A stretch of DNA of 64,000 nt from B4-G1 sp964393895 (GTDB taxonomy: Bacteria; Chloroflexota; Anaerolineae; B4-G1), in NCBI GenBank assembly GCA_964393895.1, contig CAYMWP010000005.1, positions 4,577-68,576 of the forward strand, in the 5' to 3' direction. The translations under genes were made by a program, and so were the position numbers. Shown piece by piece: positions 33,974-43,000 of the stretch; position 1 is the first letter of the stretch; every line of letters begins with the position of its first letter. A model generated the notes under the pieces. The model searched no databases. It saw nothing but the letters and a program-made list of their open reading frames with translations, and was not told where the DNA came from.

Positions 33974-34010
33974 AGAGGTACCACGTCGAAACCGTGACCT
34001 ACATTCTCCA

Positions 34011-34057
34011 TTGCAGCCCGGCGTCCAATTTTGCGCAAATTGCAGACTGGGGGTATA
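34011..34057 (+). repeat. Duplicated zinc-ribbon gene end
   Basis: Forty-seven bases repeat the last part of the vWA gene (33926-33974), starting ttgcagcccggcgtccaatt and identical for 26 bases before diverging. It includes a second copy of the 'CANCG'-coding segment and a TAG. This is a remnant of a local duplication lying between the vWA gene and the next kinase. Confidence 0.8.
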
Positions 34058-34076
34058 GTATATCTGGAGGTTCACA

Positions 34077-35519
34077 ATGCTAGAACAGAACACAATGCTA
34101 CAAGACCGCTACCGCATCGTACAAGTACTGGGCGGCGGGGGTATGGGACAGGTCTACCTGGCCCACGATACGCGCCTGGCCGACAAACCATGCGCCGTCA
34201 AAGAACTCGTCCCCGACCCCCACGCCACCCCGGAGGAGGAAAAACAGGCCACCGCCCAATTCCACCAAGAGGCGGCCGTCCTGGCCCACCTGACCCACCC
34301 CAACCTTCCCGACGTCTCTGACTATTTCGATGAGCGGGGGCGCTTTTATCTGGTGATGGATTACGTCGAAGGGGAGACGACCGAGCAACGGCTGCGCCGC
34401 TCACCGGGCGGGCTACCCTCGGAGAAAGTCGTGGAGTGGGCCATCCAGTTGTGCGACGTGCTAGAGTACCTCCACGATCAAACGCCGCCCGTCATCTTTC
34501 GCGATATGAAACCGGCCAACGTGATGCTCACGCCTGAGGAAAGCGTCAAGCTGATTGATTTTGGCGTGGCCCGCCTGTTCGATCCCACCAAGCGCACCGA
34601 CACGCTCAAGATGGGCACGGCCGGCTACGCGCCGCCGGAGCAGTACGCCGGTCAGGGGCAGACCACCCCCCGCTCCGACGTTTACGCGCTGGGGGTCACG
34701 CTGCACGAGCTACTGACGGGGGACGACCCCACCGCTCACCCGTTCGTCTTTACCCCGCCCCGGAAACTCAACCCCGCTGTCTCTCCCTCCCTCTCCAACG
34801 TGGTGATGCGGGCGGTGAATATGGACCCAGCCGACCGCTTCCCATCCATCAGGGCCATGAGAGAGGAGTTGGAGAAAGCGACCAGGCCGCGCCTCTTCCA
34901 CCTGCCCACCATACAACGCAAGAGCGGCACCGGCACCAAAGTTATGCCAGAGACGGCAGCCGTCGCCGCCCCCAAAGTACACAGCCGCCCGGCCAAACTG
35001 GCTCTGGGCGCAGCGCGCTGGTTGGGACGGGCGGTGATCTCCATCGTCGTCGCCGTCGTCGTGACCGCGATAGTGTTATCCCTGATTGGCGCTTTCGTGC
35101 TCTCGTCGGTCGCTGAGCGGGCCATCGGAGAGAGTGACTGGGACCTGGAGAGCTCGGATCCGGGACCATTCGTCATAACCGAGAGCGAACTGAGCTATGG
35201 GATGCAATCCGCCCTAGAGCCGTACACCCTGGACGCCATCAGCCACACCCGGGCCGATTTCCGCCCACCAGACACCGCCATTCTATCCCTACAAGTGCTC
35301 TCCAACCCCATCTCTTTGCAGGGTCGTGTGGAGGCGCAAGACGGCGTACCTGTCGTGATCTTGGAACGATTGAACGACGTACCGCTGTTCGTCGTCGGCG
35401 GCATCGTCTCGGGAGGCATCAATCGCGGCTTTGAGCAAGCCTGGGAAAACTCTCGTCTACGGGTATCCTCGATCACGGTCCAACAGAGAGAATTGATAGT
35501 CAACTTGGAGTTGGAGTGA
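34077..35519 (+). CDS. Membrane Ser/Thr protein kinase with short unknown ectodomain
   Basis: 480 residues from ATG 34077 ('tggagg' upstream). Kinase about 12-280: 'GGGGMGQVYLAHD', 'CAVKEL', 'VIFRDMKPANVML' (Phe in HRD), 'IDFGVARLFD', 'GYAPPEQYAGQGQT'. A membrane helix (about 318-345) is followed by a 125-residue exported domain with strands such as 'ELSYGMQSALEPYTLDAI' and 'QGRVEAQDGVPVVIL'. I do not recognise it firmly; it faintly resembles LmeA/DUF2993-type lipid-binding domains. Catalytic residues are complete. The next kinase gene begins within the stop region (GTG overlap) or 5 bp later (ATG), so they are coupled. Confidence 0.9.
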   Translation: MLEQNTMLQDRYRIVQVLGGGGMGQVYLAHDTRLADKPCAVKELVPDPHATPEEEKQATAQFHQEAAVLAHLTHPNLPDVSDYFDERGRFYLVMDYVEGETTEQRLRRSPGGLPSEKVVEWAIQLCDVLEYLHDQTPPVIFRDMKPANVMLTPEESVKLIDFGVARLFDPTKRTDTLKMGTAGYAPPEQYAGQGQTTPRSDVYALGVTLHELLTGDDPTAHPFVFTPPRKLNPAVSPSLSNVVMRAVNMDPADRFPSIRAMREELEKATRPRLFHLPTIQRKSGTGTKVMPETAAVAAPKVHSRPAKLALGAARWLGRAVISIVVAVVVTAIVLSLIGAFVLSSVAERAIGESDWDLESSDPGPFVITESELSYGMQSALEPYTLDAISHTRADFRPPDTAILSLQVLSNPISLQGRVEAQDGVPVVILERLNDVPLFVVGGIVSGGINRGFEQAWENSRLRVSSITVQQRELIVNLELE

Positions 35520-35524
35520 TAAAA

Positions 35525-36748
35525 ATGAGCAATCATTGGATCGGACAAACTATCGGCAGCTATCAGATCGCCGAAGAGGTCGGCAAGGGCGGCGCGGCGA
35601 CCGTCTACCGCGCCTACCAGCACCAACTGGAGCGCTGGGTGGCTATCAAAATCATGCAATCAGATACCGCCAGCCCAGGGTTCCTGGCTCGCTTCCGCCG
35701 CGAGGCCAAGGCCATCGCTGCCCTGCGCCATCCCAATATCCTCACCATCTACGATTACGGTGAGGAGCAGGGAATCGCCTACATCGTCATGGAGTACGTG
35801 GCCGGTGGAACGCTCAAAGCCCATCTGACCGGGCAGCCAATGGAATGGCCGGACGCGGCTACCTTGATCCTTCCCGTGGGGCGCGCCCTGGCATACGCCC
35901 ACTCGGAAGGGATCGTGCACCGCGACGTAAAACCAGCCAACATCCTGCTGGCCCGCCAGGATTGGCCCCTGCTGGCCGACTTTGGCCTAGTCAAGTTGCT
36001 GGGCCGCCAGCGGGGCATCACCCAGCCCGGCGTCAGCATCGGCACGCCCTCCTACTTTTCGCCCGAGCAAGCCTCCGGCGACGAGGTGGACCATCGCACC
36101 GACATCTACGGCCTGGCCATCGTGCTATACGAGTTGCTGACCGGGCGGCTTCCTTTCGAGGCCAGCTCCCCCATCGAAATGATGCTCCGCCGCCTGCGCG
36201 AAAACCCCATCCCGCCCCGCCAGCTAAACCCACACATCACACCTCAACTGGAGAGTGTGATCATGCGAGCGCTGGCGCGCGACCTGGAAGCACGCCACTC
36301 CACTATGGAAGCGCTATTGCGCGATCTGGAGCGGCTGCCGGGGGCCACCGGACGGGCCATCATGCCCCAGACGCAAGAGACCCCTATGCCCACTGCCACG
36401 ACCCGCCTGGACGCGCCCGGCATCGCCATTGGGCCGCGCTTGGTCGTGATGGGCACGGGGGCGATGCTCTCCATCCCCCACCAGGATAAAGTGACGATCG
36501 GCCGGGGCGACCCGCACACCGCGCCGCCGGACGTGGACCTGGGACCTTATGGCGGCGGCCAGGCGGGCGTCTCGCGTTGCCACGCCCGGATACTGTGCCA
36601 ATCCGAGGGATTCTTGTTGGACGACCTCAACAGCACCAACGGCACCTTTGTCAACAGCGTGCCGGTGACGCCGGGCCAGCCGGTTCGCGTGCGCACCGGC
36701 GACGTCATCCTATTTGGACAGTTCTCGCTAATGTTCTACGAAGCGTGA
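35525..36748 (+). CDS. Cytosolic Ser/Thr protein kinase with C-terminal FHA domain
   Basis: 407 residues from ATG 35525 ('ggag' eight bases upstream; GTG 35516 is an alternative). Kinase about 10-270: 'GKGGAATVYRAYQ', 'VAIKIM', 'VHRDVKPANILL', 'ADFGLVKLL', 'GTPSYFSPEQ'. This is a third, more canonical kinase type in the island. After a short linker comes an FHA domain (about 305-405: 'VTIGRGDPHTAPPDV', 'VSRCHARIL', 'LNSTNGTFVN'). There is no membrane helix or zinc ribbon. It can both phosphorylate and read phosphothreonine, so it may act as a cytosolic relay between membrane kinases. It is tightly linked to kinases on both sides. Confidence 0.93.
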   Translation: MSNHWIGQTIGSYQIAEEVGKGGAATVYRAYQHQLERWVAIKIMQSDTASPGFLARFRREAKAIAALRHPNILTIYDYGEEQGIAYIVMEYVAGGTLKAHLTGQPMEWPDAATLILPVGRALAYAHSEGIVHRDVKPANILLARQDWPLLADFGLVKLLGRQRGITQPGVSIGTPSYFSPEQASGDEVDHRTDIYGLAIVLYELLTGRLPFEASSPIEMMLRRLRENPIPPRQLNPHITPQLESVIMRALARDLEARHSTMEALLRDLERLPGATGRAIMPQTQETPMPTATTRLDAPGIAIGPRLVVMGTGAMLSIPHQDKVTIGRGDPHTAPPDVDLGPYGGGQAGVSRCHARILCQSEGFLLDDLNSTNGTFVNSVPVTPGQPVRVRTGDVILFGQFSLMFYEA

Positions 36749-36769
36749 GAAGACGAGGGAAACGGGTAG

Positions 36770-38545
36770 ATGAGCACCTGCCCCCACTGCAACGCACAAA
36801 ACCGAGACACGGCCCAGTTCTGCGCCCAGTGCGCCCAACCGCTGCGCCAGACCTGCCCCCAGTGCGGAGCCGATAATCCAGCCCGCTCCCGCTTTTGCAA
36901 CCAATGCGGCGCCTCGCTGGCGCAAAAGACAATTTGCCCGCAGTGCGGCCGGGAAAACCCCGCCGGTTCCCAGTTCTGCAACGACTGCGGCGCTGCGCTA
37001 CAACCTACCTCCCCACAGCCTCGGCCGCCAATTTACCCGCCCGCCGCAAGCGGCACCGGAATGTTGCCACCGCAGACGATGCTGAGTGGGCGCTACATCA
37101 TCATCGGTCGCGTTGGCAGAGGCGGTATGGGGGCCGTCTATCAGGCCGCCGATAGCCGCATCCCCGGCAAGACCTGGGCCATCAAAGAGATGTCCGACAC
37201 CGCCATCACCGACCCGCTGGAAAAACAACAGGCCCGCGCTAACTTTCGCCAGGAGGCGCTGATGCTGGCCCGCCTGGATCACCCCAACCTCCCCACGGTC
37301 ACCGACCACTTTTCAGAAGGAGGCAAGCAATACCTGGTGATGGACTTTATCGAGGGCGAGACGCTGGTCGAATGGCTGAATCGAGAAGGCGGAGGCCCGC
37401 TGCCGGTGGACGAGGTAGTGAATTGGGCGGAACAGTTGTGCCGCGTGCTCGAGTACCTGCACGGCCAAAATCCACCGCTCATCTTCCGCGACCTGAAACC
37501 GGGCAACGTGATGGTGACGCCAGAGGGAACGGTCAAACTGATAGATTTTGGCATCGCCCGCATATTCAAGCCTGGCAAAACTACCGATACCGCCTACTTT
37601 GGCACGACCGGCTATGCCCCCAAGGAGCAATACGGCAAGGGACAGACCGACGCCCGCTCCGACGTCTACGCCCTCGGCGCGACCATGCACCACCTGCTGA
37701 CCGGGGTTGACCCGGCCAATAACCCATTCTACTTTGGGGACGTACAGCAACTCAACCAGCAAGTGCCCGCTCACCTGGCCGCAGCCATTATGAAAGCACT
37801 CGCCGACGATCCGTCCGACCGTTGGCAGAGCGCGGCCGAGATGAGGGCGGCATTGACGAATGAACCGGCCAGGCCCAAAGCCAAGCCCGCCAGGCCGAAA
37901 GCGCGGCCCAGGGTGAGCCCAGTCAAGCAACCGGCGGCTGCGGCGGCAGCGGCTGGGCCGGCAGCCGCAGCGCAACCCGTGGCCGCGCCCGCCGGGTCGC
38001 GCCTCAACTTTTGGTATGGACTGGCGCTGGCGATCCTGGGAGCAGGGCTGAGCGGCGCCGGATGGTGGCTGGAACTGGACGTATTGCAACGTTACGTGGA
38101 CGCGGATCTACCGTTAGCCCCGCTCGCCTTCATCCCCTCCCTGTTCGGCGTGCTGTTCGGCCCGTGGATTGGGGCATGCGCTGGCGCATTGGGAACGCTC
38201 GCCTGGCGCATGACGGGCAGGTACCTAGCCCCTACCTCCTGGGCCATCGTCGTCCTCGGCGCGCTCGCCCTGGGGCTGATACCCGGCCTGCTGGTCAAAA
38301 ACGCTCAGAATTGGAAATCGGTCGTGGGAGCGGGCCTGCTGGCGGGAAGTGCTTGGGCGCTGGGGCTAGGGGCCGCGCTCTCTTACACCTTTGTGCACAG
38401 AATCGAGTGGGGGCTCCTTTGGCCCGGCGCCAGGTACGAGATGATCGCCGTATTGCCGCCCAACCTGTTGCTACTGCCCCTCTTCGCCCGCTGGCTGGTC
38501 GGGCCGGTGCGGAGGTGGGGATTATATTGGCGGGACTCTCGCTAG
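36770..38545 (+). CDS. Ser/Thr protein kinase with three zinc ribbons and a polytopic ECF-S-like membrane domain
   Basis: 591 residues. Three zinc ribbons (about 4-82: CPHCN/CAQC, CPQCG/CNQC, CPQCG/CNDC), kinase (about 106-375: 'GRGGMGAVYQAAD', 'WAIKEM', 'IFRDLKPGNVMV', 'IDFGIARIF'), Ala/Pro/Lys linker, and a C-terminal domain (about 414-590) of five or six membrane helices. 'SLFGVLFGPWIGACAGALGT' in the second helix pair is characteristic of substrate-binding (S) components of ECF-type vitamin transporters. No ECF ATPases are nearby, so the module may sense a small membrane-permeating ligand rather than transport it. All catalytic residues are present. I do not know a described kinase with this fusion. 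Confidence 0.88.
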   Translation: MSTCPHCNAQNRDTAQFCAQCAQPLRQTCPQCGADNPARSRFCNQCGASLAQKTICPQCGRENPAGSQFCNDCGAALQPTSPQPRPPIYPPAASGTGMLPPQTMLSGRYIIIGRVGRGGMGAVYQAADSRIPGKTWAIKEMSDTAITDPLEKQQARANFRQEALMLARLDHPNLPTVTDHFSEGGKQYLVMDFIEGETLVEWLNREGGGPLPVDEVVNWAEQLCRVLEYLHGQNPPLIFRDLKPGNVMVTPEGTVKLIDFGIARIFKPGKTTDTAYFGTTGYAPKEQYGKGQTDARSDVYALGATMHHLLTGVDPANNPFYFGDVQQLNQQVPAHLAAAIMKALADDPSDRWQSAAEMRAALTNEPARPKAKPARPKARPRVSPVKQPAAAAAAAGPAAAAQPVAAPAGSRLNFWYGLALAILGAGLSGAGWWLELDVLQRYVDADLPLAPLAFIPSLFGVLFGPWIGACAGALGTLAWRMTGRYLAPTSWAIVVLGALALGLIPGLLVKNAQNWKSVVGAGLLAGSAWALGLGAALSYTFVHRIEWGLLWPGARYEMIAVLPPNLLLLPLFARWLVGPVRRWGLYWRDSR

Positions 38546-38591
38546 ACCCCAAGTCGAGATACGCTTTGAAAGCGCAACGGATAGGTCAAAT

Positions 38592-38712
38592 CAGCAATTC
38601 CCGTTTTGGCAATTCTAGCTTAGGTGCATCGGCCTAAAAGAGCCGATGCTAGGAAAAAACTAGCCAGCACCGTCTGTTTTACGGCGGTGCGGCTTCAAAA
38701 CGGGAATTACTG
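38592..38712. mobile_element. 121-bp MITE with 17-bp inverted repeats and 9-bp target duplication
   Basis: Terminal inverted repeats cagcaattcccgttttg (38592-38608) and its complement at 38696-38712 match at 16 of 17 positions. They are flanked by the direct repeat aggtcaaat (38583-38591 and 38713-38721). Inside are two hairpins: gcatcggc/gccgatgc (38626-38649) and gcaccg/cggtgc (38667-38690). There is no coding capacity. The parent transposase family is not assigned. Confidence 0.82.
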
Positions 38713-39042
38713 AGGTCAAATGAAATCGTTGCTTGGAGGAGGGTACGAACGATGACACCTTGAGAAAACGGTTTACGGGTGGCGTAGTAATTAGCCTGAC
38801 GACCATCTCGCGCAGATTACCCGGCAGCTCGTCCAACCCTGTCAGCGGGAAGCTACGCGGGCCGACGTCGGTAGGCTGCACCAAGACAGAAAAATCCATC
38901 AGCGTCAAGCCAACCGGCTCTCACGTTTCTCGGCGAAAACGGAGCAAGATGTGCTCGGTCAAACTCACACCCTTCTCGCCGGGGCGAAAGGTGATGTACA
39001 GGACATCGCCTCCTGATCGTACTTGATGATGGGTTTATCCAT
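38713..39042 (-). pseudogene. DUF2283-family gene, frameshifted and with internal stop
   Basis: On the minus strand the frame begins at ATG 39042 ('MDKPIIKYDQEA'). It then needs a one-base correction near 39007 to continue 'DVLYITFRPGEKGVSL', meets a TGA at 38921-38923, and resumes as 'LTLMDFSVLVQPTDVGPRSF'. This is a typical DUF2283 sequence. The C-terminal end runs into the 121-bp MITE. DUF2283 proteins are small and often sit next to toxin-like genes. Two lesions plus the insertion make it non-functional. Confidence 0.82.
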
Positions 39043-39051
39043 TGCTCATTC

Positions 39052-39362
39052 TCAATGACTGTAGATATAGCTCTGATATGCCGTCGTCACAAAGTTGTTC
39101 GGTATCGCACGGCTATTTCCATCCGTGAAAGCTGAACAGGATGACAGCAATGATATGGCTGTTGCCTGATGTAATAGTATTTGTTGGAAATCAGTGAATC
39201 CTGCGTGCGCCGGCCAGTGCGAATAGTTTTCTGCAATTCCCGTTCATAGTCCACCATTTCAGGGTGGCCGTCAGGAACAGTGATGTGTCGCCATCGTTCT
39301 TCAGTCAAATAAATCTCGCTTCCATCCCGATCTTGCACTGTCCAGCGTTTGCCGTCCGGCAT
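39052..39362 (-). pseudogene. Small toxin-like (PBECR/RelE-type nuclease-like) gene, frameshifted
   Basis: On the minus strand from ATG 39362: 'WTVQDRDGSEIYLTEERWRH' and 'HPEMVDYERELQKTIRTGRR' match small proteins found with DUF2283 partners, which resemble barnase/EndoU/RelE-type nuclease toxins. After about residue 62 the frame is lost. The expected C-terminus survives in other frames ('SHIIAVILFSF', then 'DGNSRAIPNNFVTTAYQSYI'), ending at the TGA complement at 39052-39054. Two frameshifts are therefore present. Together with the DUF2283 pseudogene downstream it forms a decayed two-gene toxin/antitoxin-like unit, the only minus-strand genes in the window. Confidence 0.72.
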
Positions 39363-39465
39363 CCTTGCGCTCTACCTAATGATATTATAACATGTAGCCC
39401 AAGCTCCACCAGAACACCAAAAAGGCGCGACGCACTCGAGTACACCGCACCTGAAAGGAACTGTC

Positions 39466-41880
39466 ATGCTAACAACCGGTGATATGATTCAAAACCGCTA
39501 TCGCATCGTCTCCCCCCTGGGCCAGGGGGGAATGGGCGCCGTCTACCGCGCCTGGGACACTCGGCTCAACATCCCCCTGGCCCTCAAGGAGATGACGCCC
39601 CAGGCAGGGCTGGACGCCAACACGCTGGCCCAACTGCGCCAGCAATTCCAGCAAGAGGCCGCCGTCCTGGCCCGCCTCAATCACCCCCACCTGGTGCGCG
39701 TCACCGACTTTTTCGAGGAAGGGGGCAACACCTACCTGGTGATGGATTTCGTGGAAGGGGAGAACCTGGCCGACCGCATCGCCCGCCAGGGGCCGTTGCC
39801 AGAGAAAAAAGTACTGCTCTGGGCCAATCAACTACTGGGCGCGCTGGCCTACTGTCACGAGCAAGGCGTGTTGCACCGCGACATCAAGCCGCAGAACGTC
39901 ATCATCCGTCCCGACGGACAGGCAATGCTGGTGGATTTCGGGCTGGTCAAGCTATGGGACCCCAGCGACCCGCGCACCAAGACGGCGATGCGCGGCATGG
40001 GCACGCCAGAGTACGCCCCGCCGGAACAATACGAGACCGACGCCGGCCACACCGACCCTCGCTCCGATGTCTACAGCATGGGAGCGACGCTCTACCACGC
40101 ACTCGCCGGCCAGTCCCCGCCGACGGCCACCCTGCGCATAGCAAACCCGGAACGATTCACGCCGTTGCGAGAACTGATGCCCAGCGTGCAGCCGGAAACC
40201 GAGACAGCAATACTCAAAGCGATGGAGCTGCCCCGCTCACAACGCTGGCAGAACGCACAGGAAATGTCCCAGGCATTGAGCGGTCAGGCCATCGTTCCCG
40301 CGCCTCCCGCCGTCGCGCCCAAACGGGATAAAACCAGGGTGCTGCCCAGCGCGCAACCGGCCGCTCCGGCTCAGAAACGACGCATACCCGGATGGGTCTG
40401 GGCCGTGGGCGGCCTAGCAGTAATACTGCTGTGCGGAGCGGCGCTGGCGCTGGGAGGAATGACCATCCGCCGGGCCCAACTCGTCCGGGCGACCGCCACC
40501 GCCCAAGCAGAAGCAGAAGCGACATCTACCGCCCAGGCGCAAGCCCAGGCAAAAGCGACCGCCACCGCCCAGCGCATCGCCCAGGCCACCGCCACAGCCG
40601 GCTCCCAGGAAACCGCCACCGCACAAGCGCGAGCGACCGCCACGGCTCAGGCGCGTGCGGAGCAGGTCACCGCCACGGCCGCAGCCCAGGCCACAGCCAC
40701 CGCACAGGTCAGTATGGATAGCACCCTCCTACAAGCTTTGAGCTGGCCCCTCCTGCTCCGCGACGGCTTCGACGTGAACGAAAACGATTGGTCCACGGGG
40801 GACTATAGCGACGAGTTGATCGAGGGAAGCAGACGCATCACCGACGACAAATACCACTGGGAGGCAACCGCGTCCGGCGGAGTCGTGTGGTGGTCCATTC
40901 CCGAATTAGACACCGTTTCCGATCTCTACCTGACGGTGGAGGGGAAACAGATCGGCGGCGACACCGACAGCCAGTACGGGGTGATCTTTCGCCGCGCTGA
41001 CCGCGACAACTATTACATCTTTAGAATAAGAGACGACGGGGACTACCAACTCCGCACCCGATACGAAGGAGAATGGGAGACGCTGATCGGTTGGACCGAG
41101 AGCTATCTAATCCAGGCCGGCGCGGTACACCGCTTGGCCGTCGTCGCCCAAGGATCGCAATTCACCTTCTACATCAACGACCAGTACGTTGACGAGTACA
41201 CGGATACCAAATTGAGCGAAGGACAAGTCGCCCTGGTGATAGGGCTGGACGACGAGGGAGACACGGGCACGTTCGAGTTCGACAACTTTGAAGTACGCGC
41301 GCCAATGTCCCCCTCACGCTGGCCCATCCTCCTCAGCGACGGTTTTGCCGCCAACGACAACGACTGGCGTATCGGCGACTATAGCGACGAGCGGGTAACA
41401 GGAAACCGCAGCATGACCGACGGCGTGTACCGCTGGGAGGCGGACGCGCTAAACGGAGTGGTGTGGTGGTCCGTCCCCGACGTAGCCTCAATCTCCGACC
41501 TGTACCTGACGGTGGACGCCACACGGATCAGCGGGGCTGAGGACGGCAAATACGGCGTGGTATTCAGGAGAACCGACAACGACAACTATGCCTTTTTCAT
41601 GATAAAGGACGATCAGAACTACAAATTCTCCGTGCGCTACCAGGGGACGTGGCACACCGTGCTGGGTTGGACAGAAGCGCCGAGCATCCGCCCTGGGGAG
41701 ACAAACCGGATCAAGATCATCGTGGAAGGAGCGCACCATGCCTTTTACGTCAACGACCAACTGGTCGGCGAGGTGGACGAAGACCGGTTGAGCAGCGGGA
41801 AAGTGGGCCTGGCGATAGAACTGAGCAAAGACGACGTAGCAGTATTTGAATTCGATGACTTTGAAGTACGTGCACCGTGA
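39466..41880 (+). CDS. Membrane Ser/Thr protein kinase with Ala/Thr coiled linker and paired LamG/DUF1080-like ectodomains
   Basis: 804 residues. Kinase about 10-275 (HRD subfamily: 'GQGGMGAVYRAWD', 'LHRDIKPQNVII', 'VDFGLVKLWD'), membrane helix (about 308-333), an unusual 85-residue linker of Ala-Thr-Ala-Gln-type repeats (about 333-418, probably a long helix or coiled coil), then two copies of an exported domain (about 425-615 and 620-804), each starting 'WP.LL.DGF..N.NDW' and ending 'FEFD.FEVRAP'. These are related to the paired domains of the kinase at 21641. The long stalk would hold the ectodomains away from the membrane. It follows a gap holding the pseudogene pair and a MITE, so its promoter is probably separate. 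Confidence 0.92.
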   Translation: MLTTGDMIQNRYRIVSPLGQGGMGAVYRAWDTRLNIPLALKEMTPQAGLDANTLAQLRQQFQQEAAVLARLNHPHLVRVTDFFEEGGNTYLVMDFVEGENLADRIARQGPLPEKKVLLWANQLLGALAYCHEQGVLHRDIKPQNVIIRPDGQAMLVDFGLVKLWDPSDPRTKTAMRGMGTPEYAPPEQYETDAGHTDPRSDVYSMGATLYHALAGQSPPTATLRIANPERFTPLRELMPSVQPETETAILKAMELPRSQRWQNAQEMSQALSGQAIVPAPPAVAPKRDKTRVLPSAQPAAPAQKRRIPGWVWAVGGLAVILLCGAALALGGMTIRRAQLVRATATAQAEAEATSTAQAQAQAKATATAQRIAQATATAGSQETATAQARATATAQARAEQVTATAAAQATATAQVSMDSTLLQALSWPLLLRDGFDVNENDWSTGDYSDELIEGSRRITDDKYHWEATASGGVVWWSIPELDTVSDLYLTVEGKQIGGDTDSQYGVIFRRADRDNYYIFRIRDDGDYQLRTRYEGEWETLIGWTESYLIQAGAVHRLAVVAQGSQFTFYINDQYVDEYTDTKLSEGQVALVIGLDDEGDTGTFEFDNFEVRAPMSPSRWPILLSDGFAANDNDWRIGDYSDERVTGNRSMTDGVYRWEADALNGVVWWSVPDVASISDLYLTVDATRISGAEDGKYGVVFRRTDNDNYAFFMIKDDQNYKFSVRYQGTWHTVLGWTEAPSIRPGETNRIKIIVEGAHHAFYVNDQLVGEVDEDRLSSGKVGLAIELSKDDVAVFEFDDFEVRAP

Positions 41881-41884
41881 ACTC

Positions 41885-41923
41885 GAGGCACGACGCAGTG
41901 CGCCTCAAAGTGCGTCGCACCTT
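41885..41923. repeat. Degenerate hairpin related to the 23899 hairpin
   Basis: Core arms cgacgca (41891-41897) and tgcgtcg (41911-41917) with partial pairing outside, 4 bp after the kinase stop. The sequence 'gtgcgtcgcacct' is shared with the hairpin after the kinase at 21641, which has the same ectodomains. It could act as a terminator or be a decayed palindromic repeat. Confidence 0.5.
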
Positions 41924-41940
41924 CAAATCGGAGGCTATTG

Positions 41941-42840
41941 ATGAAATGCACCAACTGCGGCTTTGAAAATCGAGACAACGCCCGCTTTTGCAAAAAGTGT
42001 GGTGAGCCGTTGCCGGCGCAACAACAACCCACTCGCCAGGCGGCGCGGCCGCCTCAGGGCGCGATTTGCCCCGCCTGCGGGGCCACCGCCAAACCCGGCG
42101 CCCGCTTCTGCCCCCGCTGCGGCAAGCCCCTGGCGGCCGAACCTAGCGCGCCGCCATCACCAGCCCAGCAGGCAACCCAACCTTCGATGGGCGCCTTGCC
42201 CCAACCATACGGCCCGCCGCCGACCACGCCCGCCCCATCCAAGCGCCGCCCCTCCCGCTGGCCACTGTGGGCGGGGGGAATCGTTGCTTTCCTGTGCATC
42301 ACCGCCCTCATCGTCCTCGCCGTGATCTTGTGGCCCAAACTAACCGGCGGTGAGGAAACACCCCCTCCCCCCACTCCAACTGAAGCCCTTCCCACCACCC
42401 CCCCACCGCCGACGGCAACGCCCTCTCCGCTGCCACCGCCTCCCACCACTACTCCCCAGGCGGCGTCCACCGAACTGCCTCCGACTTTTGACGCCCAGGT
42501 CAGCATCACCGCCTCCGCTGCCGAACTGCGGATGGGCGAGCTCGTCACCGTCACCGTCACTGTCACCAACAACGGGAACGTACCGTTCGGTCACCTGCGC
42601 TACCAGTTGGTGGGGGAATGGAAACCACACCTCGAACTGGCAGCGGAAACTGAAGAAACGATGATACACGAGGAACCTGTACCCCCTGACGAAAGCGCCG
42701 CGGCTACCTTTGTGCTTCGGGCCGTTCGAGAAGGAGAAATCAGACTCGAGGCTTATGTGATGATGGACGCGCACACTGACCTGCCGTCCAGCGAAAGTCG
42801 CTTATCTGACGAGAAAATTGTCGTTCGAGTCACTCGTTGA
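41941..42840 (+). CDS. Zinc-ribbon membrane protein with CARDB-like exported domain
   Basis: 299 residues from ATG 41941 ('ggagg' upstream). Two zinc ribbons (about 3-62: CTNCG/CKKC and CPACG/CPRC), a Pro-rich stretch, one membrane helix (about 105-130, 'GGIVAFLCITALIVLAVILW'), P/T linker, and a C-terminal Ig-like domain (about 182-298; 'MGELVTVTVTVTNNGNVPFG') of CARDB type, typical of surface adhesion or assembly. It has the same plan as the kinases without a kinase domain: ribbons inside, beta domain outside. It may act as a co-receptor that interacts through its ribbons. Function unproven. Confidence 0.8.
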   Translation: MKCTNCGFENRDNARFCKKCGEPLPAQQQPTRQAARPPQGAICPACGATAKPGARFCPRCGKPLAAEPSAPPSPAQQATQPSMGALPQPYGPPPTTPAPSKRRPSRWPLWAGGIVAFLCITALIVLAVILWPKLTGGEETPPPPTPTEALPTTPPPPTATPSPLPPPPTTTPQAASTELPPTFDAQVSITASAAELRMGELVTVTVTVTNNGNVPFGHLRYQLVGEWKPHLELAAETEETMIHEEPVPPDESAAATFVLRAVREGEIRLEAYVMMDAHTDLPSSESRLSDEKIVVRVTR

Positions 42841-42853
42841 AAGAGGATGCAAC

Positions 42854-42950
42854 AGAAACCAGGTTTTTCGACCTTGTTTTGCGAAAAAACGGACACGAGC
42901 GTTACAGATGTGCCAAAATCAGCGATTCGATAGCAAAAAACCTGGTTTCT
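42854..42950. repeat. REP pair R1 (97 bp, long interior)
   Basis: Arms agaaaccaggttttt (42854-42868) and its exact complement (42936-42950) enclose 67 bp. It lies between the CARDB-like and SPFH-FHA genes. The arms are identical to those of the five REP copies at 46.0-49.0 kb. Confidence 0.88.
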
Positions 42951-43000
42951 TGGCTTTTGTCTAAACTCGATGAAAGAAACGCGACAAATTAGGAGAGACA

